Assembly: GCA_964634885.1 (NCBI GenBank)
Contig: CAZWLN010000016.1
Span: forward strand, 21,797 to 85,796
Origin: DAINRZ01 sp964634885
GTDB lineage: Bacteria > Bacteroidota > Ignavibacteria > Kapaibacteriales > UBA2268
Direction: 5' to 3'
Length of the DNA: 64,000 nucleotides
A program made the translations under genes and the position numbers. The notes below the pieces were generated by a model that saw only the letters and a list, made by a program, of their open reading frames with translations, was not told where the DNA came from and made no database searches. Of the stretch, positions 17,664-27,322 are shown in pieces; position 1 is the stretch's first letter, and each line of letters begins with the position of its first letter.

Positions 17664-20402
17664 CTACAATATCTTAGCCCGGAGGTTCTCAATGATTTCA
17701 GGGAATCGGGCCAGGGTGGACTTGATATTATTCAGGTCAAAATTATCCGTATGCAGTTTAAGCTGCATGGAATACCTGCTTAAGGATGAGATCTCATAGG
17801 CTTCGGCAATTAAAGCCAGGTTATTGGAGAATGTTTTGATGGAACCGATACGCTGCACATTAAGGAGGGAATTGTACTCGGGAACGATGTCGCGTTCGAT
17901 TGCAATGAGCGCTTCCTTCAGCTTCAGGGGATCGACAGCGTCCTCTGCTTCATGTTTCACCGGCGGGACAGCCCCTTCGCCATGCTCTATTGCCGCCGGT
18001 TTGTCATATTTGATATATTTCATCAGCTCGAGCATCAGTAGGTTTTTATTGACGGGTTTCGTAAGGTATCCGTCAAATCCCGACTCCCTGATCTTCTTTT
18101 CGTCGCTTTTCATTGCCGACGCTGTCAGAGCAATAACAGGTATCGACTTAGTTTCAGCCCTGGACTTCAGGTTTCGGACTACGTCGTAACCGGTCATGTC
18201 CGGCAGCCTGATGTCGAGGAATACCAGGTCGGGATGCAGCCTGCCGGCGCTTTCGATGGCGCTGCTGCCGTTGTCGGCTTCGTGAATCGACAAGCCGGTA
18301 CCGCTGAGGTATTCGACCACTAATTGCCGGTTGGTATCGACGTCGTCAACAAGCAGTAAGTTTGAAGGACGGAAGACAACCGACCCGGTGGCGAAGTCAG
18401 GCACTCCATTGGTGTCGGAATTTAACATGTCGGCAATTTTCACGTTATCGAGAATGACGCTGAAGGTACTGCCCCGGTTCAATTCGGATTCGACTTCAAT
18501 CCTGCCATGCATCATCTCTACCAGCCGTTTGGTAATGCTCAGGCCCAGACCTGTACCGCCGTAGAACTTATTCTTCTGGCCTGCCTGCTGCCTGAAGGCC
18601 TCGAAGATTATCTCCTTCTGGTTGGGAGCAATGCCGATGCCGGTGTCAATCACTTTAATCACCAGCGATACTTCCGTATCTTTCAGGGAGGTAATGTCAG
18701 CCTTCAGAGCAATTTTTCCTGTCTGGGTGAATTTGACGGCGTTTCCCATCAAATTGACAAGGACCTGGCGGAGCCTCGTCTCGTCGAGCATGAGCGCATG
18801 GGGGATGGCGTCGTCTGTTGCCATCTCGAAATGAAGCCGTTTCTCGTTGATACCCAGGACGAAAATGCTCCTGATCTCTTCAAACAAATCCCTCAGGTTG
18901 ACAGGTTCGACGTCCAGTTCCAGTTTACCTGCTTCAATCTTCGACAGGTCAAGTATGTCGTTTATCAGCGTAAGCAGGCTTTTGCCACTGGCGATTATCG
19001 AGGAAATATAGGTTTTGTCTTTCTGGTCGGAAATCCTTTTGCTCAGCAGGTCGCTGAAGCCGAGGATGGCATTCATGGGAGTTCGTATTTCATGGGACAT
19101 GTTTGCAAGGAACTCTGTCTTGAAACTATTCGCCATCTCTGCTTTTTCTTTTTCCCCCTGCAGTTCGGTGTTCTTTTCTGCAAGCGCTTCAGAGTGTTTT
19201 TTCCTGATGTTGTACCTGTAAACGAAGAACAGTGCAACAATCGACACTAAGGCGATTATCGAACCATAGAGTATGCCCTGGTTCCTGAGCAGTTCTTCTT
19301 TCCTCCGGGTAAGCTCCTTCTGGTACTCCACGTCGGCCTGCAATTTCTCGTTGTGTTCCCTGTCTTTGACCAAAGACAGAGAATCGATCTTCAGTTTTTG
19401 GTTCAATTGGAGTATGGAATCCTGTTTCAGGTCGATTGAAGTGGACTGCATTGTGAGAATGAGCCTGTTGATCTTCTCATTTTTAATCAGGTCCTGGTTG
19501 ATGTGCCAGGCAATCCTCAGGGAGTCGCGTAGCTTCTTCTCCAGCAGGGTATCGATGGTAAACGACTGTCTGCGTATCCGTGTTTCCCGTTCTTCAATCT
19601 CGCTTTTCTTCCTGCCCAATTCAGTCGTATAATTCTCAATGATGGTTTCTTTCCGGTCCAGTTCCTTGTTTTTCTGTTCCAGTTGCTCACTCATCTCCTT
19701 TACTTTCCTGTTGAAAGCGGAGTCGCTGGAACTTAAGATATTCTCCAACTGTTTACTGATATTTATTCCCGGGGCGGCAGCTTCGGAGATAGCCTTCAGG
19801 TTGTTAATACTTTTAGCCATTGCCGCTGTGTCTTTCAGTTCCTCTTTGAGTTTAATCGACCGGAGAAAGTATTCCGACGCCAGTGAAGAATTGTTTTTCT
19901 TGTAATAGAGGCTGCCGATGTTATTAAGGACAGTGGCCTCGCCCTTCCTGTCTCCGGTCTCCTGCTTCAGGTTCAGAGCCAGGAAGTAGTATCTCAGAGC
20001 CTCATCGTACTTCTCCTCATCGTGCAATATCCAGCCGATTTCCGTATAGGTAGAAGAAAGGTTAAGTTTGTCGCCCGTCCTCTGCTGCAGCCTTGCCAGC
20101 ATCAGGTAATTGTCGAGGGCATTCTCGGGGTTGCCGTTGTCCTCGAAGCCACGTGCAAGGTTGTACAGGGAGTTGATAATTGCCGTAGTGTCCTTAAGGG
20201 TCAACGAGGCTTTAAGCGCCAGGTTGGCGTACTTAATCCTTTCAGCCGGCGAAATGGCCCGGTACAGGTACGCAATCCTGTTCAGGACAGCAGGTTTTCC
20301 GGCCAAAGGCACACCTTCCACCAGCCTCTTCAGGCTGTCGAGTTCATTGCCTGCCAGTAAAACGACAGGAAATAATATCATTATGAAAATGAGTTTTTTC
20401 AT
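17664..20402 (-). CDS. TPR hybrid sensor histidine kinase with canonical receiver (second pair)
   Basis: The 912-residue kinase starts at the ATG at 20402 (MKKLIFIMILFPVVLLAG, a signal/anchor). Periplasmic TPR repeats cover about 40-215, a long coiled coil about 235-370, and a transmembrane helix (ILYGSIIALVSIVALFFVY) about 372-392. HisKA follows with phospho-acceptor His437 (NMSHEIRTPMNAILGF), then HATPase_c (NLMGNAVKFTQTG, DTGIGIAPNQKE, GGTGLGLSI). The receiver has all key residues (VDD, FLDIRLPDM, ALTASAM, LTKPVN). A C-terminal helical bundle resembles HPt but shows no clear active His. It is the last gene of the six-gene operon and is paired with the receiver-phosphatase immediately upstream. 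Confidence 0.9.
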   Translation of the reverse strand: MKKLIFIMILFPVVLLAGNELDSLKRLVEGVPLAGKPAVLNRIAYLYRAISPAERIKYANLALKASLTLKDTTAIINSLYNLARGFEDNGNPENALDNYLMLARLQQRTGDKLNLSSTYTEIGWILHDEEKYDEALRYYFLALNLKQETGDRKGEATVLNNIGSLYYKKNNSSLASEYFLRSIKLKEELKDTAAMAKSINNLKAISEAAAPGINISKQLENILSSSDSAFNRKVKEMSEQLEQKNKELDRKETIIENYTTELGRKKSEIEERETRIRRQSFTIDTLLEKKLRDSLRIAWHINQDLIKNEKINRLILTMQSTSIDLKQDSILQLNQKLKIDSLSLVKDREHNEKLQADVEYQKELTRRKEELLRNQGILYGSIIALVSIVALFFVYRYNIRKKHSEALAEKNTELQGEKEKAEMANSFKTEFLANMSHEIRTPMNAILGFSDLLSKRISDQKDKTYISSIIASGKSLLTLINDILDLSKIEAGKLELDVEPVNLRDLFEEIRSIFVLGINEKRLHFEMATDDAIPHALMLDETRLRQVLVNLMGNAVKFTQTGKIALKADITSLKDTEVSLVIKVIDTGIGIAPNQKEIIFEAFRQQAGQKNKFYGGTGLGLSITKRLVEMMHGRIEVESELNRGSTFSVILDNVKIADMLNSDTNGVPDFATGSVVFRPSNLLLVDDVDTNRQLVVEYLSGTGLSIHEADNGSSAIESAGRLHPDLVFLDIRLPDMTGYDVVRNLKSRAETKSIPVIALTASAMKSDEKKIRESGFDGYLTKPVNKNLLMLELMKYIKYDKPAAIEHGEGAVPPVKHEAEDAVDPLKLKEALIAIERDIVPEYNSLLNVQRIGSIKTFSNNLALIAEAYEISSLSRYSMQLKLHTDNFDLNNIKSTLARFPEIIENLRAKIL

Positions 20403-20427
20403 AATGTAATTTAGCAATAATTTGATT

Positions 20428-21594
20428 TTATATAAACGATAACTTTAATATTGAAAAATCGTCGTCGAGCTTTTCTTTGTAATAATTCTCGGTGAGGTAG
20501 AAGTAAAGCGTTTCCAGATCAGTAATACCCGGTGCATGGTTCTTTTCCAGGAACAGGGCAAGCGATCGGAGGTCCCACATCGTACCGTCCCGCTTCCTGA
20601 TCTCGAAGGCGCCGTCAGAAAAGACATAGAGTACAGAGCCTTTTTGGATCTTAATGCTGCACTCCCTGTAACTGTAATCGGGCAGAGCACCGGTAACGAG
20701 ATTGTTACATTCCAGCATAGTTGTCTGGCTGTGGTTGCCGTCGCCGGTAAGCAGAATAGCGGGGTGATGGCCCCCGGCAGAGAACCGGAGCAGGCCGCTG
20801 ACAGTGTTGTAAACCCCGTACCAGATTGTAAAGAACATGTCGTCGAAGTCTGCCATCTGGAAGAGCCCGTTAAGACGGTCGAGTACATCGCCCGGTTCGT
20901 GGTAATCGATATTCACCATGGTACCGAACCTGATGGTGTTCAATATCGACACGGAATGCAGCGCAGATCCCACTCCGTGCCCGCAAACGTCTATCAGGTA
21001 GAAGGCAATGTTCTCATTGTCGAGGTAGTGATAGCCGAAAGTATCGCCGCCCAGTTTGTAGCATGGCTCAAATTTCCAGTTGATACTGAGTCCTTCGCTA
21101 TCAAGCTGGCGTGGAAGGAGCGATTTGATGTAACCCGAAGCCTTGTCCAGGTCATCGCTGATAATTTTAAGTTTATCTTCCAGTTCACTGTTCAGGCCGG
21201 CCAGTTCCTCCCTTGCATATTTCAGTTCCAGGTGGGTCCTGACCCTTGCAAGCAATTCTTCCCGGCTGAAGGGCTTTGTTACATAGTCCACTCCACCGGC
21301 CGAGAATCCCCTGACAATGTCGGCCTGGTCTGTCTTTGCCGTCAGGAATATTACCGGGATGTGCCTTGTCTTCTCGTCTGCCTTCAGTCGTTCACAGGTC
21401 TCAAAGCCGTCCATTACCGGCATCATCACATCGAGCAGTATGAGGTCCGGCAGGTCTCCTGTAAGCGAACGCAGGGCTTCTTCACCGTTGGAGGCAATAC
21501 CTACTTCATAGCCTTCATCCATCAGCATACTGCCTAATACCTGAAGATTCTTTACAATGTCGTCAACAATGAAAATATATGCTTTCTTAGTCAT
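20428..21594 (-). CDS. Response regulator with PP2C/SpoIIE phosphatase output (second pair)
   Basis: The 388-residue protein has an N-terminal receiver with the acidic pair D11-D12, phospho-acceptor Asp55 (DLILLDVMMP), the T of FLTAKT and the K of VTKPFS. A coiled-coil linker (about 125-160) leads to a PP2C/SpoIIE serine/threonine phosphatase domain (about 170-388). Metal-binding motifs are visible: GGDTFG, DVCGHGVGSA, SAGGHHPA, FSDGAFE and DDDFS. Such RsbU-like proteins dephosphorylate a partner-switch protein when the receiver is phosphorylated; the SiaC-like protein of the same operon is the obvious candidate substrate (inference). It lies 25 bases before the TPR kinase, its likely cognate sensor. 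AGGGG precedes the ATG. Confidence 0.92.
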   Translation of the reverse strand: MTKKAYIFIVDDIVKNLQVLGSMLMDEGYEVGIASNGEEALRSLTGDLPDLILLDVMMPVMDGFETCERLKADEKTRHIPVIFLTAKTDQADIVRGFSAGGVDYVTKPFSREELLARVRTHLELKYAREELAGLNSELEDKLKIISDDLDKASGYIKSLLPRQLDSEGLSINWKFEPCYKLGGDTFGYHYLDNENIAFYLIDVCGHGVGSALHSVSILNTIRFGTMVNIDYHEPGDVLDRLNGLFQMADFDDMFFTIWYGVYNTVSGLLRFSAGGHHPAILLTGDGNHSQTTMLECNNLVTGALPDYSYRECSIKIQKGSVLYVFSDGAFEIRKRDGTMWDLRSLALFLEKNHAPGITDLETLYFYLTENYYKEKLDDDFSILKLSFI

Positions 21595-21613
21595 CCCCTT
21601 TCAATTTCCCCTT

Positions 21614-24600
21614 TCAACTCTTTACAAAGTTTGATGCTATCGACTTTATCTCTTCGATCAGGTTGTCATAGTTCTCCATGAGGGAAGTAATGGCGTCGAG
21701 TTCGAGGCTGTCGCACTTGCGCTGGAGCATTTCTCCGTAATCCGACAGCACGCGGAAACGGTAGTCTTTACCCAGGCCGCTCAGCTTCTCGGCAAATTCC
21801 TTAATGCTGCCGATCATGAATGTATCCATAAGGTCGTCTTTTTCTGCCTTGTATTCGCCTTCGAGCAATCCGAGAATGTGGGGAATGCTGGCCATTAGTT
21901 CTTCCGACAACTCATCCACCCTGGACAGTTCTTCCACCTGGAGTGTTTCTGTCTCCTTCAGCCTGTAGGGAAGGAATTTCATGAGGATGTCAAAGAGGGA
22001 TTTCCTGTTGAAAGGCTTGATCAATATCTCTGCAAACTTCTGCCTGATGTTCTCCACTTCTTCTTTCATGGCCGAAGCAGTAAAGGCTACAACGGGGATA
22101 GTCTTGGTGACGGCGTTCCCGTTCAGTGCGTCTTTAGCATTGTAGCCTGTCATGCCCCTCATCTTCAGGGACATAAGTACCAGGTCCGGCTTCTCAGCGA
22201 TTGCCATGTCGCAGCCTTCCTGGCCGCTTGTGGCGCCCAGCACCCTGATGTTTGTTTCCTCGAGATAGTCGGTAACCAACTGCCTGTTTTCAGGTTTCTG
22301 GTCAACAACGAGCAGAGTGGCATGTTCAAATACTACATCATCGATATTAATTGCGGCTTCGGCTTCTTCTTCGCCAATCAGTTCGGTAATCTTCACGCCG
22401 GGTATCCTCACGGTAAAGACAGAGCCTTTGCCGGCTTCGCTGTCGATGAGTATATCCCCGCCCATTTTCTTAACGAGGCGGAGGGTAATTGTCAGGCCTA
22501 AGCCTGTCCCGCCGAATTCCTTGTGGCTTTGGCCCTTCTGCTGCCTGAAGGATTCGAATATAATTTCTTTTTGGTCGTCAGGAATGCCGATGCCGGTGTC
22601 TTCCACTTTAATGTCAATGCCAACCTCCTGCCTGTCATCATTCCTGCTGAATACATCAACATAAAGGCCAACGAAACCGGTGCTTGTGAATTTGACGGCA
22701 TTGCCCACAAGGTTCACTATTACCTGCCTCAGCCTGTGCTCGTCAAGAAGTACGCCGTCCGGCAGGTTCCCGTCGATCCGGACCTTGAACAGAAGGCCTT
22801 TCTCCGAGATTTTCAGTGAGAATATCTGGCGTATCTCTTCGGCGAGGACACGCAGGTCAAAAGGTGCATACTCGAGATCGAGCTTTCCTGCTTCAATCTT
22901 CGACAGGTCGAGGATGTCGTTTATCAGGTTCAGCAGGCTGTTGCCGCTGGAAACAATCGAATTGAGGTATTCCCTGTTTTTGTCGCCTTCGATCCTGTTG
23001 CGCAGTAATTCGCTGAATCCCAGGATGGCATTCATCGGAGTACGTATCTCGTGAGACATATTGGCAAGGAATTCGCTCTTGAAGCGGTTGGCAGTTTCCG
23101 CAGCTTCCTTTGCCATTATGATTGCCTGCTCGGCTTTCTTCTGCTCGGTGATGTCCTGGATGATGGCCAGGATGGCCGGATTGCCTTTCAGGTCGATTAC
23201 TTCGGCAGTCATCATTACTTCGATGATGTCGCCGCTCTTGTTTTTCATCCGCATCTCATAGCGGGGAAAACCTTTGTTCACTTTGATCAGGTTAACCATT
23301 CTCTCCCGCTCGTCCTGGTCAGCCCAGATCGGCAGGTCCTTGATTTTCTGCCCGAGAACCTCGCGCGGGTCGAGTTGGAACATATGGAAGAAGCTCATGT
23401 TGCCTTCGATGAACCTGCCGTCCGGGAAGGTCGCAAGTGTTGTGGACATCGGGTTCAGGTTAAACATCGAAGAGAACCGCGAGTTACTTTCCATCAGCGA
23501 TTTCTCAGAGAGCCTCAGTTTCGTCAGCGCTTCTTCCAGTTCGTTGTTTTTGTCTTCAAGCAGCTTATTGATGCGTTTCTTTTGGAGGTAACTACGGTAG
23601 GCAACGACAGACAGGGCAATGAAAACCACCGAGATCAGGGCAATCCAGATGATGATGCTCCTCTGCTCCTGAATGTCGGAATCCTGCTGGGACAGCTTCA
23701 GGTCCTTGAGTTCGTTCTCTTTCCTGATGAGCTCGTTCTCTCTTTCCTTCTTTTCAGTCTTGTACTTGATGTCCATTTCCATTATCGCTTTTTGCTTTTC
23801 CTGGTCGAGCAGCAATTCAACCGTCCCGGTATAATTCTTGTAATTCTCGAGGGACTCTTTGTAATTGCCCATTTTGAAATAGACATCCTGGAGGTTGAAA
23901 TAGATGAGTTTAAGCGCGTTCAGTTCGCCTATCTCCAACTGGATGTTCTTGGCTTCGAGCAGCACTTCGAGCGCTTTTTTAAGTTCACCTTTATTGGAGT
24001 ATATCACACCAATGCTGTTCAGGCAGTTCGAGATGCCCGACAGGTCGTTCATCTGCCTGTACAGCTTCAGGGCTTTATTGTAATTGCTGAGAGAAGCTTC
24101 GTATTCACCGACGTCGAAGAGGAATTTGGCAAGGTTTGTCTGTGAGATGGAGATCTCATTCTTGTTGCCGAGTTCCTCCCTGATTTTCAGTGCCTGGTCA
24201 AGGTATTTGTATGCCTTGTCGAGTGAATCCGACAGGGTGTAGGCCGAACCGATAAGGTCCATCAGGCCGGCAATTCCAGCCTTATTATTCATTTTCTCGT
24301 GTATTCTCAGCGACTGGAAATAGTATTCCAGTGCTCTCCCAAGTTCATTTATTGTCCTGTATGTATTCCCGATGTTTGCATAGGTGCTTGCTATGCCGAA
24401 GGTATCGCGGTTGCGTTCCTGTATTTTCAATGCTCTTTGGAAATTGTCGAGGGCAGATTTGGAGTCGCCGGATTTCTCATACACTTCACCGATGTTGTTA
24501 AGGGTAACGGAATATGAGAAGTCGTCCCTGATGGCGGCATATATCTCGAGAGCCTTGCTGTAATACTTCAGGGCTCCCTGGTAGTCATTGTTCAGCCTCA

Positions 24601-24883
24601 TCAATTTACCGTATTTATTAAGGGCAAGAGCTTCCGTTTTACGGTCTGCCTGTTTCTGGGCGTGCCCGAGCGCCAGGTCGGCAAAGTACAGAGCCGAATC
24701 GATGTTGTTCGTGGCTTTGTAGGACTCGGCAATCCGGAACAGCAATTCTACTTTATTGACATTAGTTCTGCCGTTCAGCAGCCTGAGAAGGCTGTCGCGG
24801 TCCTGGACCTGGCCGGAAGACGGGTTGTTCCCCGCTACGATCATCGCTGCGAGGCTGCATATCAGGATTTTGAGTAGTTTCAT
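21614..24883 (-). CDS. TPR-PAS hybrid histidine kinase with a degenerate receiver (first pair)
   Basis: The 1089-residue protein has a signal/anchor (MKLLKILICSLAAMIVAG), about eight TPR repeats (about 40-365), a coiled coil and a transmembrane helix (IIIWIALISVVFIALSVVAY). A PAS domain (about 465-590) precedes HisKA with His611 (NMSHEIRTPMNAILGF) and HATPase_c (NLVGNAVKFTSTG, DTGIGIPDDQKE, GGTGLGLTI). A receiver domain (about 850-970) comes next, then a C-terminal helical domain. In the receiver the phospho-acceptor Asp is Ser905 (LVLMSLKMRGM) and the acidic pair is Asp-Gln (VVDQKPENR), while the T and K (FTASAM, IKPFN) remain. It probably cannot be phosphorylated there and may be a pseudo-receiver. 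The gene lies between the two receiver-phosphatase genes. Confidence 0.9.
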   Translation of the reverse strand: MKLLKILICSLAAMIVAGNNPSSGQVQDRDSLLRLLNGRTNVNKVELLFRIAESYKATNNIDSALYFADLALGHAQKQADRKTEALALNKYGKLMRLNNDYQGALKYYSKALEIYAAIRDDFSYSVTLNNIGEVYEKSGDSKSALDNFQRALKIQERNRDTFGIASTYANIGNTYRTINELGRALEYYFQSLRIHEKMNNKAGIAGLMDLIGSAYTLSDSLDKAYKYLDQALKIREELGNKNEISISQTNLAKFLFDVGEYEASLSNYNKALKLYRQMNDLSGISNCLNSIGVIYSNKGELKKALEVLLEAKNIQLEIGELNALKLIYFNLQDVYFKMGNYKESLENYKNYTGTVELLLDQEKQKAIMEMDIKYKTEKKERENELIRKENELKDLKLSQQDSDIQEQRSIIIWIALISVVFIALSVVAYRSYLQKKRINKLLEDKNNELEEALTKLRLSEKSLMESNSRFSSMFNLNPMSTTLATFPDGRFIEGNMSFFHMFQLDPREVLGQKIKDLPIWADQDERERMVNLIKVNKGFPRYEMRMKNKSGDIIEVMMTAEVIDLKGNPAILAIIQDITEQKKAEQAIIMAKEAAETANRFKSEFLANMSHEIRTPMNAILGFSELLRNRIEGDKNREYLNSIVSSGNSLLNLINDILDLSKIEAGKLDLEYAPFDLRVLAEEIRQIFSLKISEKGLLFKVRIDGNLPDGVLLDEHRLRQVIVNLVGNAVKFTSTGFVGLYVDVFSRNDDRQEVGIDIKVEDTGIGIPDDQKEIIFESFRQQKGQSHKEFGGTGLGLTITLRLVKKMGGDILIDSEAGKGSVFTVRIPGVKITELIGEEEAEAAINIDDVVFEHATLLVVDQKPENRQLVTDYLEETNIRVLGATSGQEGCDMAIAEKPDLVLMSLKMRGMTGYNAKDALNGNAVTKTIPVVAFTASAMKEEVENIRQKFAEILIKPFNRKSLFDILMKFLPYRLKETETLQVEELSRVDELSEELMASIPHILGLLEGEYKAEKDDLMDTFMIGSIKEFAEKLSGLGKDYRFRVLSDYGEMLQRKCDSLELDAITSLMENYDNLIEEIKSIASNFVKS

Positions 24884-24925
24884 AATAATTACTTTTTTGA
24901 ATTATTAAAAAATTCATTCAGAAAG

Positions 24926-26170
24926 CTACAGAAACCTTATCTTTAACATTGAGAAATCGTCGTCAAGGTTGTCGCTGCCGTGCAATGCCCTGATGTACAA
25001 GAGGAGCCTGTCAATCTCCCCGTCCGAATCGAACGGCTGCTGAGCAATAAAATCGATAAATTCTTCTTTTGTCCACATTTTTTCTCCTTCGCCGGCAATC
25101 TCGAATGCGCCGTCAGTGAACAAATAGAGTTTGGAAGGCACGGGTACCGGCGCTTCGGAGCTGAAATACTCCGTGTCGGGTTCGAGGCCGATGAGAATAT
25201 TGTTGTGCAGGAGGGTTTCGACAGAGCCCCCCCCGCCGATCAGCAGCGCCTCGTGATGGCCTGCGGAAGCATGGCGGACTGTACCGTCCTTCCTGTTGTA
25301 AACACCATACCAGATGGTAAAATAGGAATCGTTGTGGTCAATCATCTGGAATGACCTGTTAAGCGAGTTCAGTACCTGCTCCGGGTAGCGGAAGTCGCAG
25401 TCAGGCAGTGTCTGGAATTTTATCACATTCAGGGCTGAAACCGAGAGCAGGGCGGAGCCGATGCCGTGCCCGCAGACGTCGAGCAGGTACATGGCGAAAT
25501 GGTCCTCGTCGATCCAGTGGTAGCCGAAGGAATCGCCACTCAGTTCAGCCGAAGGAATGAACTTCCACGTCGTTTGGAGCCTGCCTTCGGCAATGGGCCT
25601 GGGCAGCAGGGACTGTACATATTCCGCTGCCTTATCCAGTTCTGACTGGAGCAGGGCAAGCAGGTTCTGTTTCTGCCTGTTCGACTCTTCGAGTTCGTTG
25701 TTGATGATCTTCAGTTTTTCGTTGAAAGCGCCTATCTCTTGCGCATTCTTTTCAATTAATTCCCTGGCGAATTTTACTTCGAGATGAGTGTGTATCCTGA
25801 CCAGCAATTCTTCTTTTTTGAATGGCTTGGTAACATAGTCCACGGCGCCCAGTTTGAAGCCGTTGACTATGTCGTCGAGTTCGGTTTTGGCCGTAAGGAA
25901 AATCACGGGAATATTCTTCAAAGCCTCGTTTTGTTTGATGCGTTCACAGACCTGGTAACCGTTAATGTCGGGCATCATTACGTCGAGCAGTATCAGGTCG
26001 GGAGTAAGTTTCTCAAGCAGCCGCAGCGCCTTTTCCCCATGATTTGCCATTGAGATTTCATAGCCTTCGTCCATCAATGTAGTACCTACAACCTGCAGGT
26101 TCTTCTGTACGTCGTCCACAACCAGTATCAGCGGTTTCTTACCGGTCGTATTGTAAAGGTTATTGCCCAT
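24926..26170 (-). CDS. Response regulator with PP2C/SpoIIE phosphatase output (first pair)
   Basis: The 414-residue protein has the same architecture as the product of 20428-21594: a receiver with D19-D20, phospho-acceptor Asp63 (DLILLDVMMPDING), FLTAKT and VTKPFK; a long coiled coil (about 135-190); and a PP2C/SpoIIE domain (about 205-414) with SGDSFG, DVCGHGIGSA, SAGHHEA, FTDGAFE and DDDFSM. It is a probable phospho-regulated Ser/Thr phosphatase. It is 42 bases upstream of the first TPR kinase, so (phosphatase, kinase) is a repeated two-gene cassette in this operon. The coiled coil suggests dimers. Confidence 0.92.
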   Translation of the reverse strand: MGNNLYNTTGKKPLILVVDDVQKNLQVVGTTLMDEGYEISMANHGEKALRLLEKLTPDLILLDVMMPDINGYQVCERIKQNEALKNIPVIFLTAKTELDDIVNGFKLGAVDYVTKPFKKEELLVRIHTHLEVKFARELIEKNAQEIGAFNEKLKIINNELEESNRQKQNLLALLQSELDKAAEYVQSLLPRPIAEGRLQTTWKFIPSAELSGDSFGYHWIDEDHFAMYLLDVCGHGIGSALLSVSALNVIKFQTLPDCDFRYPEQVLNSLNRSFQMIDHNDSYFTIWYGVYNRKDGTVRHASAGHHEALLIGGGGSVETLLHNNILIGLEPDTEYFSSEAPVPVPSKLYLFTDGAFEIAGEGEKMWTKEEFIDFIAQQPFDSDGEIDRLLLYIRALHGSDNLDDDFSMLKIRFL

Positions 26171-26250
26171 TCTTTAACCAACTAAATAATCAATTCTAAA
26201 TAATTATTCAACTTAATAATTATTTTCAAGAATATTTAGTAAAATTTATG

Positions 26251-27285
26251 TTAAAGAAATGATACTTTCAACAAAGAAAAGTCATCCCTGAGCTTTTTCT
26301 CTTTCGATGAGGCGATGGCATAGTCGTAAATATCGTCGAGTTCGGCAATATTATTCTTTGACACGGTACTTGCTTTTGCAGAGAACTTCGGACGGTTGTC
26401 GAGGATGAATTTGTGCAGTTCTTCAATGGTCCATATCAGGCCGTCTTCCATCTCGAATTCGAAGACACCGTCTGAAAAGAGGTATAGCGACGAAGGGGTG
26501 TCGATGGTAACGGAACTTTGCCGGTACTCAAAATCCGGGTCCACACCAATCATCAGGTTACGGGTGAACAGTTCCTTCTGCGAACCGTCGGACAGTACGA
26601 GGAAAGCGGCGTGGTGGCCGGCGGCAGCGTACTTTACCTCACGGGTCGCCATGTTGTAAACCCCGTACCAAATTGTGAAGTACATATCATTGTGGTCTTT
26701 CATCTGGAAGGTTTCGTTCAGCGAGGCGAGAACATTCGCCGGTTCCCTGAAGTCAGCCACCGGAAGGATCTGGTATTTAAGGGCATGGAGTGCAGAAACG
26801 GAGTGCAGTGCAGGCCCGACACCATGGCCGCAGACGTCGAACAGGTAAACAGCAAAATGGTCTTCGTCGATCCAATGATAGCCGAAAGCGTCGCCGCCGA
26901 GTTGGCGGGAAGGTTCATAGCGCCAGTTTGTCAGTACATTTCCTGCGGCGATGGGTTTTGGCAGGATGGAGCGTACATACTCGGCTGCAATGTCGAGTTC
27001 GGAGTTGATTATGGCCAGGTATCGTTCGATGGCGCTGTTGAGTTTCTTCAGTTCCTTGTTTTTTGCATTGATCTTCGCATTCTGGTCTGCCAGGGCTTCC
27101 TGCGCCAGTTTGATTTTCAGCTGTGTGCCGTCGCTGATGCGGATCAGTTTTTTGGTTTGGTTGAGCAGAAGTTTGTAGTCTTTTGCCAGCCGGGTGTAGG
27201 ACTCAAAAATATCGTTGTTTTCAGCGTCTTTGGAATTCAGTACTTTATCAATTTGAAGCAAAACTTCATGCTCTTTGAGACTCAT
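26251..27285 (-). CDS. PP2C/SpoIIE-family phosphatase without receiver
   Basis: The 344-residue product starts at the ATG at 27285 (MSLKEHEVLLQIDK); a TTG five codons upstream is less likely. An N-terminal coiled-coil region (about 1-115) replaces the receiver domain seen in its two paralogues. The catalytic domain (about 125-344) keeps LGGDAFG, DVCGHGVGPA, AAGHHAA, FSDGVFEFE and RDDFSLL. It is therefore a constitutive phosphatase or one controlled through the coiled coil. It is the second gene of the operon, directly after the SiaC-like gene, an order that recalls the SiaA-SiaC functional pair. The substrate is inferred only. Confidence 0.9.
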   Translation of the reverse strand: MSLKEHEVLLQIDKVLNSKDAENNDIFESYTRLAKDYKLLLNQTKKLIRISDGTQLKIKLAQEALADQNAKINAKNKELKKLNSAIERYLAIINSELDIAAEYVRSILPKPIAAGNVLTNWRYEPSRQLGGDAFGYHWIDEDHFAVYLFDVCGHGVGPALHSVSALHALKYQILPVADFREPANVLASLNETFQMKDHNDMYFTIWYGVYNMATREVKYAAAGHHAAFLVLSDGSQKELFTRNLMIGVDPDFEYRQSSVTIDTPSSLYLFSDGVFEFEMEDGLIWTIEELHKFILDNRPKFSAKASTVSKNNIAELDDIYDYAIASSKEKKLRDDFSLLKVSFL

Positions 27286-27322
27286 AAAATTACCAATCAA
27301 TAACCAAGTTTATTTTTTCTTA

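Noticed and set aside
20536..21537. 333-residue frame antisense to the receiver-phosphatase gene
   Set aside because: It is a shadow of the certain gene on the other strand; no domain was recognised.
23051..24145. 364-residue frame antisense to the TPR-PAS kinase
   Set aside because: It is a shadow of the real gene; its content mirrors reverse-complemented helical repeats.
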